DNA of 64,000 bases from Streptomyces rhizoryzae (GTDB taxonomy: Bacteria; Actinomycetota; Actinomycetes; Streptomycetales; Streptomycetaceae), in contig NZ_JALMUV010000033.1 in NCBI RefSeq assembly GCF_023155275.1, forward strand, positions 31,046-95,045. Reading direction: 5' to 3'. The translations under genes and the position numbers were made by a program. The stretch's first letter is position 1; each line of letters begins with the position of its first letter. Shown piece by piece: positions 16,210-25,485 of this stretch. A model generated the notes under the pieces. The model saw only the letters and a program-made list of their open reading frames with translations, was not told where the DNA came from and did no database searches.

Positions 16210-17622
16210 GTGCGCACCCGCCTCCTCCCGCTCCTCATCGTCCTGATGGCCGGTGTGCTGCTGGCGCTCGGCGTCCCGCTGGCAGTGATCACCGCCGGGG
16301 TGGAGCAGCAGAAGGTGGTGGTCGACCGGATCGACGACGCCGCGCGGTTCGCCTCGCTCGCCCAGTTCGTCACCGCCCGCCCCAGCGCCGCCGGCGGCAA
16401 GACCCCCGAGGAGGACGAGCGGCTGGCCACCCTCCGCTCCGAACTCCTGCGCTACCACGCGCTGTACGGCATCCGGGCCGGTGTCTTCTACCGCGACCGC
16501 ACCCCTATGGCCGCGGCCCCCGCGGACCTGGCGGTGCCCGGGGACGGGGAGGGCGCGCGGGCGTTCAGCGAGGCGCTGGCCGGCCGCCGCAGCCACGACC
16601 CGCCGCAGATCTGGCCGTGGGACGACACCGGCCGGGTCCCGGTCGCCTCACCGGTGATCCGGGACGGCGACGTGGTCGCGGTGGTCGTCACCGACTCGCC
16701 CACCGGGCGGATGCGGGCGCGGATCCTGCACGGGTGGCTGACGATCGCGGCGGGGGAGTGCGCGGCCATGCTGGTCGCGGTCGCCGCGGCGTTCCGGCTC
16801 ACCGGGTGGGTGCTGCGGCCGGTGCGCGTCCTGGACGCCGCCAGCCACGACATCGCCACCGGCCGGATGAACGCCCGGGTCGCCGCCACCGCCGGGCCGC
16901 CCGAACTCCGGCGGCTGGCCCGCTCGTTCAACGAGATGGCCGACCACGTCGAGGACGTTTTGGAGCAGCAGCGCGCGTTCGTCGCCGACGCCTCCCACCA
17001 GCTGCGCAACCCGCTCTCCGCGCTGCTGCTGCGGATCGAGCTGCTGGCCCTGGAACTCCCCGAGGGCAGCGCCGAGATCGCCTCGGTGCGTACCGAGGGC
17101 AAGCGGCTGGCCCGGGTCCTGGACGACCTCCTGGACCTGGCGCTCGCCGAGCACTCCGCCGCCGACCTCCAGCTCACCGACATCGCCGCGCTGGCCGCCG
17201 AACGCGTCGACGCCTGGCGCCCGCTCGCCGAGGACAAGGGCGTCCGGCTCGGCTACGCGGGCCGGCCCGCGGTGACCGGCTGGGCCGACCCGGTCGCGCT
17301 CTCCAGCGCCCTGGACGCGGTCGTCGACAACGCGCTGAAGTTCACCCCGGCCGGAGAGCCGGTGACGGTCGCGGTGGCCCCCGACGGGGAACGTGTCACC
17401 ATCACCGTCGCCGACCGCGGCCCCGGCCTGACCGAGGACGAACTGGCCCGGATCGGCGACCGGTTCTGGCGCAGCGGCCGCCACCAGAACGTCTCCGGCT
17501 CCGGCCTCGGCCTGTCGATCACCCGTGCCCTGCTCGCCGCCGGCGGCGCCACCATCGCCTACGCGCCGCACCCCCCGCACGGCCTGGAGGTCACCGTCTC
17601 GGTCCCGCGCACCGCGCCCTGA
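16210..17622 (+). CDS. gluK: Sensor histidine kinase GluK
   Basis: This 470-residue membrane kinase has TM1 at about 5-28 (LPLLIVLMAGVLLALGVPLA), an extracytoplasmic sensor region of about 145 residues, and TM2 at about 177-198. HAMP follows (RPVRVLDAASHDIATGRMNA), then HisKA with FVADASHQLRNPLSALL (phospho-His in SHQLRNP), and HATPase with DAVVDNALKFTP (N box), VADRGPGLTEDEL (G1) and GSGLGLSITRALL (G2). The GTG start is at 16210, 15 bases after gluR. The sensor region lies outside the cell, which suits a ligand such as glutamate (inference from context). Confidence 0.93.
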   Translation: MRTRLLPLLIVLMAGVLLALGVPLAVITAGVEQQKVVVDRIDDAARFASLAQFVTARPSAAGGKTPEEDERLATLRSELLRYHALYGIRAGVFYRDRTPMAAAPADLAVPGDGEGARAFSEALAGRRSHDPPQIWPWDDTGRVPVASPVIRDGDVVAVVVTDSPTGRMRARILHGWLTIAAGECAAMLVAVAAAFRLTGWVLRPVRVLDAASHDIATGRMNARVAATAGPPELRRLARSFNEMADHVEDVLEQQRAFVADASHQLRNPLSALLLRIELLALELPEGSAEIASVRTEGKRLARVLDDLLDLALAEHSAADLQLTDIAALAAERVDAWRPLAEDKGVRLGYAGRPAVTGWADPVALSSALDAVVDNALKFTPAGEPVTVAVAPDGERVTITVADRGPGLTEDELARIGDRFWRSGRHQNVSGSGLGLSITRALLAAGGATIAYAPHPPHGLEVTVSVPRTAP

Positions 17623-17674
17623 CGGCGGGCGGTGGGCGGCGGGCCGCGGCCGGCTGCCGGCGGCCCGCGCCCGG

Positions 17675-17858
17675 ATTGCACCGAGTGCAATCGCCCGCAT
17701 TGCACCGACCATGAATCATGACGCCGGCATGACGCCGGCCCCGAGCACGCGGGCGGCGCCCGGCCGGGCACGTGCCGGGCGCCACCCGCCCGGCCGGGAC
17801 CGCGGCGTCAGGATCCGGCCGCGGCCCGCACCCGCGGCGCGCACGGCGATTGCACCGA
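17675..17858. repeat. Three ATTGCACCGA repeats in the gluK/TAXI convergent gap
   Basis: ATTGCACCGA occurs at 17675-17684, 17699-17708 and 17849-17858 in a 250-base gap between convergent stops. The first copy is also the left half of a hairpin-capable palindrome, ATTGCA-CCGAG-TGCAAT (17675-17691). The same 9-mer, ATTGCACCG, recurs twice on the opposite strand at 51474-51505, again 23 bases apart. Function is unknown. Apart from this, no gene was found in the gap. Confidence 0.6.
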
Positions 17859-17872
17859 CCCGTGCCGGCCGC

Positions 17873-18865
17873 TCACTGCTTGACCGACACGTAGTAGTCC
17901 CGCGCCCCCTTGTGCAGCGGCAGCGGATCGGTGAACACCGCGGTCCGCAGGTCCACGTTCTGCGCCGCGTGCACCTCGTGCCCGATCGCGTCCCGGCTCC
18001 GGATGACCGACCGGGTGATCCCGAACGTCAGCGCGGCGTCCTCCCGGTCCGTGGTCACCAGCAGATTGGCCACCGCGATGGTCTTCACCGCCTGCCCGTC
18101 CTGGACCCCGGGATAGGCGTCCGCGGGCATCACCGCGGCCCGGTAGTAACGGGTCCGCTCACCCTGCCGGTGCAGCGCCGGAATCAGATCCCCCAGCTGC
18201 ACCAGCCGCACCGGGTAGCGGCGCGCCAGCTGCTGCACCGCCAGCGTCGGCAGCCCGCCCGACCAGAAGAACGCGTCCAGGCGGCCGTGCTCCAGCATGT
18301 CCGGCATCCGGTCGATGCCCACCCGCACCGGGACGATGTCCCGGTCGAAGTCGAGGCCGGCCGCCGCCAGCAGCCGCCGGGTGATCAGCTGCACGCCCGA
18401 ACCGTCCGCGCCGACCCCCACCCGCAGCCCCCGCAGATCGCGGGTCGAAGCCACCTCGGCCCCCCGGGGCACCACCAGCTGCATGTAGTCGTCGTAGAGC
18501 CGCGCGCAGGCCCGCAGCCGGTCCGCTCCGGGCTCCCGCCGGGTCCGGTAGTCGGCCACCGAGTCCGCCGTGGCGATGGTGAACGCGGCCCGCCCGGAGG
18601 CCAGTTGGCGCAGGTTGTCGATCGAGCCCTCGCTGCGCAGCAGCCGCAGGTCCACCCCCGGCAGATCCCGCGCGAGATCGGCCTTCAGCAGTTCCCCGTA
18701 GCGCGCGTACACCCCGGTCGGCACACCGGTGGCCAGCGGTACCCGCCCCCGGGGCGGCGCCGGTGCGCCCGGCCGCACGAACCACAGCACCAGCCCCAGC
18801 AGGGCCAGCACCGCGGCCGCCGCGGTCAGCGCCCGGCGCGGGCCGGAACGGGGGAGGGTCGCCAT
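17873..18865 (-). CDS. TAXI family TRAP-type solute-binding protein
   Basis: This 330-residue protein has one N-terminal membrane/signal segment (LTAAAAVLALLGLVLWFV). The periplasmic-binding fold of the TAXI type follows: VPLATGVPTGVYARYGELL (the first ligand loop), SEGSIDNLRQLASGRAAFTIA, VGVGADGSGVQLITRRLL and RLDAFFWSGGLPT. The C-terminal end DPLPLHKGARDYY fits the family's LHPGAxRYY. TAXI proteins bind dicarboxylates or glutamate-like acids and usually work with a DctM-type permease. None is nearby, so this may be an orphan receptor, possibly a sensor input for the adjacent GluK (speculative). No lipobox cysteine is present. The ATG at 18865 follows GGGGGAGGGTC. Confidence 0.85.
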   Translation of the reverse strand: MATLPRSGPRRALTAAAAVLALLGLVLWFVRPGAPAPPRGRVPLATGVPTGVYARYGELLKADLARDLPGVDLRLLRSEGSIDNLRQLASGRAAFTIATADSVADYRTRREPGADRLRACARLYDDYMQLVVPRGAEVASTRDLRGLRVGVGADGSGVQLITRRLLAAAGLDFDRDIVPVRVGIDRMPDMLEHGRLDAFFWSGGLPTLAVQQLARRYPVRLVQLGDLIPALHRQGERTRYYRAAVMPADAYPGVQDGQAVKTIAVANLLVTTDREDAALTFGITRSVIRSRDAIGHEVHAAQNVDLRTAVFTDPLPLHKGARDYYVSVKQ

Positions 18866-18913
18866 GGGCGGGATCCTGCCAGCCGGGACGCCCCGGCGGG
18901 AGGGCCCGGAAGG

Positions 18914-19852
18914 TCACGTCTCGGCAGCTGGACGGCCACCGGGCCGGGGGGCCGTCCCCAGGGACTCCCGCAGCCGGGCCAGCAGGGCCCGGGCGGCCGG
19001 ACCGGCCGGCCCCTCCGCCCGCCAGGCCAGCGCGATCCGGGCCCGCGGCCGGACCCCGCCGAACTCCAGCGTCCGCAGCCCGCCGGCCTCCGCCGCGGCG
19101 CCCGCCGGCACCACCGCCACCCCCAGCCCGCGGGCCGCGAGTCGCGCGAGCAGCTGCGGCGCGGCCGCCTCGAACGCGATCAGCGGCCGGAACCCCGCGG
19201 CGGCACAGGCCCGTTCCAGCGCCGCGCGGGTGCCCGTCCCGCGCGGCAGGCTGATCAGCGGCCGGCCGCGCAGCGCGGCCAGCGGCAGCCGCCCGCCCTC
19301 CGCGGCCGCCGCCAGCGGACTGTCCGGGGCCACCGCCGCCACCAGCGGCTCGTCGGCGACGATCTGAAACGCCAGACCGGCCGGCGGCTCCGCGTCCGGG
19401 GTGCCCAGCAGCGCCACGTCCAGCTCGCCGGACCGCAGCGCGGCCAGCATGTGCTCCGAACTGTCCTCGGTGAGCGCGATACCGACCTGCGGATGGGCGT
19501 CGTGGAAGTCCGCCAGCAGGGCCGCCACCTGCTCCTCCCGCGCCGGGGCGGCCCCGGCGACCAGCCCCAGGGTGACCTGGCCGCGCAGCAGCCCGGTGAA
19601 CTCCGCCGCGGTCTGCGCCACGCCCGCCACGGCGGCCAGCGCGGCCCGGGCGTACGGGAGCACGGCCGCGCCCACCTCGGTCGGCGTCACCGACCGGCCG
19701 GACCGGTCCAGCAGCGGCTGGCCCAGCTCCCGTTCGAGCTGCCGCACCTGGGCGCTGATCCCGGGCTGCGCCAGGTGGAGCCGGGCCGCGGCCCGGGTGA
19801 AGCCGCCCTCCTCCACCACCGCGACGAAGTACTGCAACTGCCGGAGTTCCAT
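18914..19852 (-). CDS. LysR-family transcriptional regulator
   Basis: This 312-residue protein has an N-terminal helix-turn-helix MELRQLQYFVAVVEEGGF with AARLHLAQPGISAQVRQLER (about residues 20-40) and a linker helix. The effector domain of the LysR type (from about 90) contains GQVTLGLVAGAAPAREEQV, LRSGELDVALLGTPD and ARGLGVAVVPAG. The regulator reads leftward toward the TAXI gene and diverges from the mycothiol-dependent enzyme gene at 19982. By the usual LysR layout the divergent gene is the likeliest target. The ATG at 19852 has only a weak ribosome site. Confidence 0.92.
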   Translation of the reverse strand: MELRQLQYFVAVVEEGGFTRAAARLHLAQPGISAQVRQLERELGQPLLDRSGRSVTPTEVGAAVLPYARAALAAVAGVAQTAAEFTGLLRGQVTLGLVAGAAPAREEQVAALLADFHDAHPQVGIALTEDSSEHMLAALRSGELDVALLGTPDAEPPAGLAFQIVADEPLVAAVAPDSPLAAAAEGGRLPLAALRGRPLISLPRGTGTRAALERACAAAGFRPLIAFEAAAPQLLARLAARGLGVAVVPAGAAAEAGGLRTLEFGGVRPRARIALAWRAEGPAGPAARALLARLRESLGTAPRPGGRPAAET

Positions 19853-19981
19853 AACCAGCAATTCTAGGAGGAAGAAGATCAAGCTCTTGGACTTATGGCC
19901 GCCCCGCCGGGATGCTGGGACCCCGGCCCGGTGGACAGCCCGCCCGGCCGCACCGGAAGAGCCGAAACAGGGGGAGCACCG

Positions 19982-20599
19982 ATGGATGTCCGCGCCGCGA
20001 TCGCCGCCGAACGCCGCGAACTGGCCGACCTGCTGGACACCCTCACGCCCGAGCAGTGGGACGCGCCCTCGCTGTGCGCGGGCTGGCGGGTCCGCGAGGT
20101 CGCCGCCCACATGTCCCTGGGCTTCCGCTCCTCGCTCCCCAGGACCGCCGCCGAACTCCTCAAGGCCCGCGGCAGCCTGCACCGGATGACCGACCGCTGC
20201 GCCCGCCGGGACGCCGCCGCCCTCGCACCAGCTGCCCTCGCCGCGGCCCTCCGGGAGCACGCCCACCACCCCTGGACGCCCCCGGTCGGCGGCTACCGGG
20301 GCGCGCTGGGCCACGACGTCGTGCACGGCCTCGACATCACCGTCCCGCTCGGCCTGGACCGCCGCGTCCCCGCGGACCGGCTGCGGATCCTGCTGGACTC
20401 CCTCACCCCGCGCGGCACCCGGTTCTTCGGCGCCGCCCTCGACGGCGTCGCCCTGCACGCCGACGATCTGGACTGGACCTACGGCACCGGGAGCCCGCTG
20501 CGCGGCAGCGCCCAGGACCTCCTGCTGGTCGCCTTCGGCCGCAAACTCCCCCCGGGGCGGCTGCGCGGCGAGCCGCAGGCCCGCTTCGCCGCCGCCTGA
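19982..20599 (+). CDS. Mycothiol-dependent/maleylpyruvate isomerase family protein (DinB-like fold)
   Basis: This 205-residue protein is of the TIGR03083 type. ERRELADLLDTLTPEQWDAPSLCAGW (split: ERRELADLLDTL and PSLCAGWRVREVAAHM) gives the family's SLC-GW opening and the first metal-ligand His in AAHM. HDVVHGLDI in the middle carries the paired His ligands. The C-terminal part, FGAALDGVALHADDLDWTYG, has the TD/DW signature. Members are metal-dependent enzymes that use mycothiol for isomerisation or S-transfer; the substrate is unknown. The ATG at 19982 follows GGGGGAGCACC. It is divergent from a LysR gene and 41 bases before miaB. Confidence 0.85.
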   Translation: MDVRAAIAAERRELADLLDTLTPEQWDAPSLCAGWRVREVAAHMSLGFRSSLPRTAAELLKARGSLHRMTDRCARRDAAALAPAALAAALREHAHHPWTPPVGGYRGALGHDVVHGLDITVPLGLDRRVPADRLRILLDSLTPRGTRFFGAALDGVALHADDLDWTYGTGSPLRGSAQDLLLVAFGRKLPPGRLRGEPQARFAAA

Positions 20600-20640
20600 G
20601 CCCGGCCGGAGCGCCCGCCGGGAGCCCGTACCCTGGACGG

Positions 20641-22164
20641 GTGAGCGGTAACGACGTGGCCGGCGCAGCAGTGGCCGAAGTGAAAACGTACGAGGTGCGC
20701 ACCTACGGGTGCCAGATGAACGTCCATGACTCCGAGCGGCTCTCGGGCCTGCTGGAGGAGGCGGGCTACGTACGGGCCCCCGAGGACGCCGGCGAGGGCG
20801 ACGCGGACGTCGTCGTCTTCAACACCTGCGCGGTGCGGGAGAACGCCGACAACCGGCTGTACGGCAACCTCGGCCGGCTGGCCCCGATGAAGGCCCGGCG
20901 CCCCGGGATGCAGATCGCGGTCGGCGGCTGCCTGGCCCAGAAGGACCGCGACACCATCGTCAAGAAGGCGCCCTGGGTGGACGTCGTCTTCGGTACGCAC
21001 AACATCGGCAAGCTGCCGGTCCTCCTGGAGCGCGCCCGCGTCCAGGAGGAGGCGCAGGTCGAGATCGCCGAGTCGCTGGAGGCGTTCCCCTCCACCCTCC
21101 CGACCCGCCGCGAGAGCGCCTACGCCGCCTGGGTCTCCATCTCCGTCGGCTGCAACAACACCTGCACCTTCTGCATCGTCCCGGCGCTGCGCGGCAAGGA
21201 GAAGGACCGCCGCCCCGGCGACATCCTCGCCGAGGTCGAGGCGCTGGTCGCCGAGGGCGTCTCCGAGATCACCCTGCTCGGCCAGAACGTCAACGCCTAC
21301 GGCTCCGACATCGGCGACCGCGAGGCGTTCAGCAAGCTGCTGCGCGCCTGCGGGTCGATCGACGGCCTGGAGCGGGTCCGGTTCACCTCCCCGCACCCGC
21401 GCGACTTCACCGACGACGTGATCGCCGCGATGGCCGAGACGCCGAACGTCATGCCGCAGCTGCACATGCCGCTCCAGTCCGGTTCGGACACCGTCCTGAA
21501 GGCGATGCGCCGCTCCTACCGCCAGGAGCGCTACCTCGGCATCATCGAGAAGGTCCGGGCCGCCATCCCGCACGCGGCGATCACCACCGACATCATCGTC
21601 GGCTTCCCCGGGGAGACCGAGGAGGACTTCGAGCAGACCCTGCACGTGGTCCGCGAGGCCCGCTTCGCCCAGGCGTTCACCTTCCAGTACTCCAAGCGGC
21701 CCGGCACCCCGGCCGCCGAGATGGACGGGCAGATCCCCAAGGAGGTCGTGCAGGCCCGCTACGAGCGCCTGGTCGCCCTCCAGGAGGAGATCTCCTGGGC
21801 GGAGAACAAGAAGCAGGTCGGCCGCACCCTGGAGCTGATGGTCGCCGAGGGCGAGGGCCGCAAGGACGGCGCCACCCACCGCCTCTCCGGCCGCGCCCCC
21901 GACAACCGCCTGGTCCACTTCACCCGCCCCGACGAGCCGGTGCGCCCCGGCGACGTGGTCACCGTCGAGGTCACCTACGCCGCCCCGCACCACCTCCTGG
22001 CCGAGGGCCCGGTGCTCGGCGTGCGCCGCACCCGCGCGGGCGACGCCTGGGAGAAGCGCACCACCGCGGCGGCCGCCAAGCCGGCCGGGGTGATGCTCGG
22101 CCTGCCGACGATCGGCGCCCCCGCGCCGCTGCCGGCCACCCCGGCCGGCTGCGGCTGCGACTGA
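20641..22164 (+). CDS. miaB: tRNA-2-methylthio-N6-dimethylallyladenosine synthase MiaB
   Basis: This radical-SAM methylthiotransferase adds the 2-methylthio group to i6A37 of tRNA, acting after MiaA (encoded at 23808). It has 507 residues. The N-terminal UPF0004 domain begins YEVRTYGCQMNVHDSERLSG and includes FNTCAVRENADNRLYGNL and VGGCLAQKD, whose three cysteines hold the auxiliary cluster. The radical SAM site is CNNTCTFCIVP (CxxxCxxC). HMPLQSGSD, DIIVGFPGETEEDF and a C-terminal TRAM domain (LVHFTRPDEPVRPGDVV) follow. The GTG start at 20641 is set by homology. The ribosome site is poor. Confidence 0.97.
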   Translation: MSGNDVAGAAVAEVKTYEVRTYGCQMNVHDSERLSGLLEEAGYVRAPEDAGEGDADVVVFNTCAVRENADNRLYGNLGRLAPMKARRPGMQIAVGGCLAQKDRDTIVKKAPWVDVVFGTHNIGKLPVLLERARVQEEAQVEIAESLEAFPSTLPTRRESAYAAWVSISVGCNNTCTFCIVPALRGKEKDRRPGDILAEVEALVAEGVSEITLLGQNVNAYGSDIGDREAFSKLLRACGSIDGLERVRFTSPHPRDFTDDVIAAMAETPNVMPQLHMPLQSGSDTVLKAMRRSYRQERYLGIIEKVRAAIPHAAITTDIIVGFPGETEEDFEQTLHVVREARFAQAFTFQYSKRPGTPAAEMDGQIPKEVVQARYERLVALQEEISWAENKKQVGRTLELMVAEGEGRKDGATHRLSGRAPDNRLVHFTRPDEPVRPGDVVTVEVTYAAPHHLLAEGPVLGVRRTRAGDAWEKRTTAAAAKPAGVMLGLPTIGAPAPLPATPAGCGCD

Positions 22165-22225
22165 CCCCGCCCCGGTCCGGCGGCCCGCGGTCCGGGCCGC
22201 CGGACCGGACGTTACGCTGCGTGGC

Positions 22226-22954
22226 ATGCTCGTAGCCGCCGCTCTCTGCCCCTGCCCGCCGCTGCTCGTCCCCGAGGTCGCCGCCGGCGCCGCACCGGAA
22301 CTGGAGCCGGTGCGGGCCGCCTGCCTGGACGCCGTGGGGGTGCTCGCCGCGGCCCGCCCCGACCGGCTGATCGTGCTGGGCCCGGCCCGCGCCGAGGCCG
22401 GTGCGCAGCGCCATCCGCAGGGCGCCCCCGGCACCTTCCGCGACTTCGGGGTCGCGCTCGACGTGACGCTGGGCCCGGCCGGCCCGGAACCCGCGGAGCG
22501 GCCCACCGGTCCGCGGCTGCCGGCCTCCCTGGCCGTCGGCGCCTGGCTGCTGTCCCGTACGCAGTGGTCCGACGCGCCCGTGGAGGGCGTGGCGGTGGGC
22601 GAGCGGCTGCCCGCGGACCGCTGCCTGCCGCTGGGCCGGGAGCTGGCCGCCGCCGCGCCCCGGGTGGCGCTGCTGGTGCTGGGCGACGGCAGCGCCCGCC
22701 GCTCGGTCAAGGCGCCGGGCTACTTCGACGAGCGGGCCGAGGCGTTCGACACCGCCGCGTTCCGCGCCCTGGGCGGCGCCGACACCGCCGCGCTGGCCGC
22801 CCTGGACGAGGAGCTCGCGGCCGCCCTGCTGGTCTCCGGCCGCTCCTGCTGGCAGGTCGCGGCGGGCGCCGCCGAGGACGCGGGCCTGCGCGGCCAACTG
22901 CTCGGCGAGGACGCCCCGTACGGGGTGGGCTACGCGGTGGCGGCCTGGTCCTAG
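22226..22954 (+). CDS. Class III extradiol dioxygenase subunit B-like (LigB-fold) protein
   Basis: This 242-residue protein opens MLVAAALCPCPPLLVPEVAAG, a hallmark of the small LigB-like proteins found next to miaB/miaA in streptomycetes (memory). LIVLGPARAEAG and VALLVLGDGSARRSVKAPGY resemble strands of the LigB fold. LGEDAPYGVGYAVAAW ends the protein. No clear pair of iron-binding histidines is visible, so catalytic activity is doubtful. The ATG at 22226 starts 61 bases after miaB, making co-transcription likely. Confidence 0.7.
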   Translation: MLVAAALCPCPPLLVPEVAAGAAPELEPVRAACLDAVGVLAAARPDRLIVLGPARAEAGAQRHPQGAPGTFRDFGVALDVTLGPAGPEPAERPTGPRLPASLAVGAWLLSRTQWSDAPVEGVAVGERLPADRCLPLGRELAAAAPRVALLVLGDGSARRSVKAPGYFDERAEAFDTAAFRALGGADTAALAALDEELAAALLVSGRSCWQVAAGAAEDAGLRGQLLGEDAPYGVGYAVAAWS

Positions 22955-23218
22955 GGCGCCCGGCACGCCCTCCGGGCGCACGACGCGACGTTGCGGACAC
23001 CCCCCCAGCGAGCCGGTCCCGGCGGGTGCCGCGCCACCGGGCTGCCGGGCTGCCGGCGCGCGGGCGCGGGGCCCGTCCCGGCCGCCCGCGCACGCCCGTA
23101 CCCGCCCGCGCACACCACCCGCCCGCACCCCCGACGACCACGGCGCGGCGGATCCGGGGGCCGGGCCGCCCGGGATCCGCCGCGCCGCACGGTCTCCGCA
23201 CGTCCGGCGGGCGACCGG

Positions 23219-23626
23219 CTACTTCCGCGCGCCCTCACCGGTCTCGCGGTCCGCCGCGGCCCCGGCCGACTGCTGCCGCGGGATCGCGGGGCCGCCCTCC
23301 GCGTCCCCCGCACCGGCCGCCTCCGCCCGCTCCGCGCCCCCGGCACCCTCGGCCGGAGCCGCGGCCTCCGTCTCCGGCTCCGCCGCCCCGGCCTGCTCCG
23401 CCGCGGCGTCCGCGCCTGCCGGCGCACCGCTCTGGGCACCGCTCTGCGCACCGTCCTCCGGCGCCGGTTCCGCGGCCGCCTGCGCGGCGGCCGCGGGTGG
23501 CTCCCCGGTGGCCGCCCCGTCCGGGGCCGGGGCCGCCCCCGCATCGCCCTCCGCCCCCGACACCGCCGCCCCGGCCCCGGCCCCGTCCTCGGTCCTGCGC
23601 CGGCGGAACCGCGAAAATACGCCCAT
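23219..23626 (-). CDS. Small Ala/Glu-rich disordered protein with basic MGVFSRFRRRR head
   Basis: This 135-residue protein has a short basic head, MGVFSRFRRRRTED, which could form an amphipathic membrane-touching helix. The long low-complexity tail is dominated by Ala, Glu, Gly, Pro and Gln, with a near-tandem GAQSGAQSGAP segment. I recognise only that similar proteins recur beside miaA in Streptomyces, and the function is unknown. The ATG at 23626 follows TAGGAGC at good spacing, which supports translation. It is divergent from miaA. Composition gives no further hint. Confidence 0.6.
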   Translation of the reverse strand: MGVFSRFRRRRTEDGAGAGAAVSGAEGDAGAAPAPDGAATGEPPAAAAQAAAEPAPEDGAQSGAQSGAPAGADAAAEQAGAAEPETEAAAPAEGAGGAERAEAAGAGDAEGGPAIPRQQSAGAAADRETGEGARK

Positions 23627-23807
23627 AACTGCTCCTACGCTCCTCATGTGGGTGAAATCCCGCATTTCCCGGAGCGTCCCCTTGCGCCGCCCGACGGGCC
23701 CCGGCAGCGCACCGGCGTTCGGGATCTCGCAACAGGCAACGACGCCGTGCGTGCCCCGTCACGTCGCTCGTTCGAGAGGGCGCCGGGAGGTTTGCGAGAC
23801 TGACGGG

Positions 23808-24746
23808 GTGAACACCGTCGCCCCCGCTCCGCGGGTCATCGCCGTCGTCGGCCCCACCGCGGCCGGAAAGTCCGACCTGGGCGTCGCGCTCGCCCGCCAC
23901 CTGGGCGGCGAGGTCATCAACGCCGACTCCATGCAGCTCTACCGCGGTATGGACATCGGCACCGCGAAGCTCACCCCCGAGGAGCGGCAGGGCGTCCCGC
24001 ACCACCTGCTGGACATCTGGGACGTCACCCGCGCCGCCAACGTCGCCGAGTACCAGCGGCTGGCCCGCGCCGAGATCGACCGGCTGCTCGCCGCCGGCCG
24101 CACCCCGATCCTGGTCGGCGGCTCCGGGCTCTACGTCCGCGGCGCTCTGGACGCCCTGGAGTTCCCCGGCACCGACCCCGCCGTCCGCGCCCGCCTGGAG
24201 GGCGAACTCGCCGCGGAGGGCAGCGGCGCGCTGCACGCCCGGCTCGCCGCCGCCGACCCCGACGCCGCGCGCGCCATCCTGCCCGGCAACGGCCGCCGGA
24301 TCGTCCGCGCCCTGGAGGTCATCGAGCTCACCGGCCGCCCGTTCACCGCCAACCTCCCCGGCCACGAGTCGGTCTACGACACCCTCCAGATCGGGGTGGA
24401 CGTCGAGCGGCCCGAACTCGACGAGCGGATCGCCCTGCGGGTGGACCGGATGTGGGAGGCGGGCCTGGTCGACGAGGTGCGCCGGCTGGCGGCCGCGGGA
24501 CTGCGCGAGGGGCGTACCGCCTCCCGGGCGCTGGGCTACCAGCAGGTCCTCGCCCACCTCGCGGGGGAGTGCACCGAGCAGGAGGCACGCGACGAGACGG
24601 TGCGCGCCACCAAGCGCTTCGCGCGCCGCCAGGACTCGTGGTTCCGCCGGGATCCCCGGGTCCACTGGCTCAGCGGCGCCGCCGACCGCCGGGCCGACCT
24701 CCCCGCCCTGGCGCTGGCGTTGCTCGAACGACCGGTCACAGCCTGA
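23808..24746 (+). CDS. miaA: tRNA dimethylallyltransferase MiaA
   Basis: MiaA transfers the dimethylallyl group to N6 of A37 in tRNAs reading U-initial codons, the substrate step for MiaB. It has 312 residues. The P-loop is VVGPTAAGKSDLG, with NADSMQLYRGMDIGTAKLT, VPHHLLDIWDV, the LVGGSGLYVRGALD motif and RTASRALGYQQVLAHL. The C-terminal RFARRQDSWFRRDPRVHWL is the tRNA-binding end. The GTG start at 23808 aligns with family starts. Earlier in-frame sequence is non-conserved. Confidence 0.97.
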   Translation: MNTVAPAPRVIAVVGPTAAGKSDLGVALARHLGGEVINADSMQLYRGMDIGTAKLTPEERQGVPHHLLDIWDVTRAANVAEYQRLARAEIDRLLAAGRTPILVGGSGLYVRGALDALEFPGTDPAVRARLEGELAAEGSGALHARLAAADPDAARAILPGNGRRIVRALEVIELTGRPFTANLPGHESVYDTLQIGVDVERPELDERIALRVDRMWEAGLVDEVRRLAAAGLREGRTASRALGYQQVLAHLAGECTEQEARDETVRATKRFARRQDSWFRRDPRVHWLSGAADRRADLPALALALLERPVTA

Positions 24747-24849
24747 TCACGTCATGGCATCGGGACGCCCCGGCCGTCATCCGGGCCCCTGAGGGCGTGT
24801 CATCATCGACCTTCGTTCGAGGCGTGCGATCTGGCAGTGGGGAGGGCGC

Positions 24850-25410
24850 GTGGCAATGGAGGCCGGCCCTCGCAACAGAGCCCAGCAACCGGACGGGGAC
24901 GGCGCCGGGGCGGTATCCCCGGCCCAGGCCGGGCCGGCGGCGCACGACACCCGCCCCGAGCCCCACGACCGCGCGCTGACCCCCGGTGAGGGCATCCCGG
25001 AGGGCCACCCGGCCACCCTGGACGCCTCCGACGGCCCCGACGCCGAGACGGGCCCGGCCCCCGAGGGCGGCGAGTCCTTCCGCGACCTGCGCCCGCCCCG
25101 GCGGCTGCGGCTGTGGCAGCTCGCCCCGATCGTGGCGCTGGCCGCCCTCGGCTCGCTGATGTTCGCCTTCCCGCTGGCCTTCGAGTTCGGCGGGGACGGC
25201 GGCGCGGTGATCGCCATGCTCGGCCTGCTGCTGTGCTGCTGCGCGGCCGGCGGCGGCGTGATGGCGGCCCGGCGGGTCGGCCACACCTGGCCCGGCCTCC
25301 CGCCCCGCGGCTCCGGCCGCCGCGCCAGCTGGCGGGTGGTGCTCCTGTACGCGGGCGTGGTCGCGGTACTCGCCGCGCTGGCCATCTGGCGGGTGGCCCG
25401 GCTCCGCTGA
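24850..25410 (+). CDS. Hypothetical membrane protein between miaA and dapF
   Basis: This is a 186-residue protein. The first 80 residues are polar and Pro/Asp/Gly-rich, so probably cytoplasmic and disordered. Three hydrophobic segments follow: LAPIVALAALGSLMFAFPLA, VIAMLGLLLCCCAAGGGVMA (with a Cys triplet) and WRVVLLYAGVVAVLAALAIW. The short tail is basic. The GTG at 24850 follows GGGGAGGGC. I do not recognise a family with known function. Position and orientation suggest co-transcription with dapF, 75 bases downstream. Confidence 0.75.
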   Translation: MAMEAGPRNRAQQPDGDGAGAVSPAQAGPAAHDTRPEPHDRALTPGEGIPEGHPATLDASDGPDAETGPAPEGGESFRDLRPPRRLRLWQLAPIVALAALGSLMFAFPLAFEFGGDGGAVIAMLGLLLCCCAAGGGVMAARRVGHTWPGLPPRGSGRRASWRVVLLYAGVVAVLAALAIWRVARLR

Positions 25411-25485
25411 CGAGCGCCCCCGCGGCCGTCGCCGGCCGCGCCGCCCCGCCCGGCCGCCGCGCCGTCCACCCCGTACGATTCAGGG

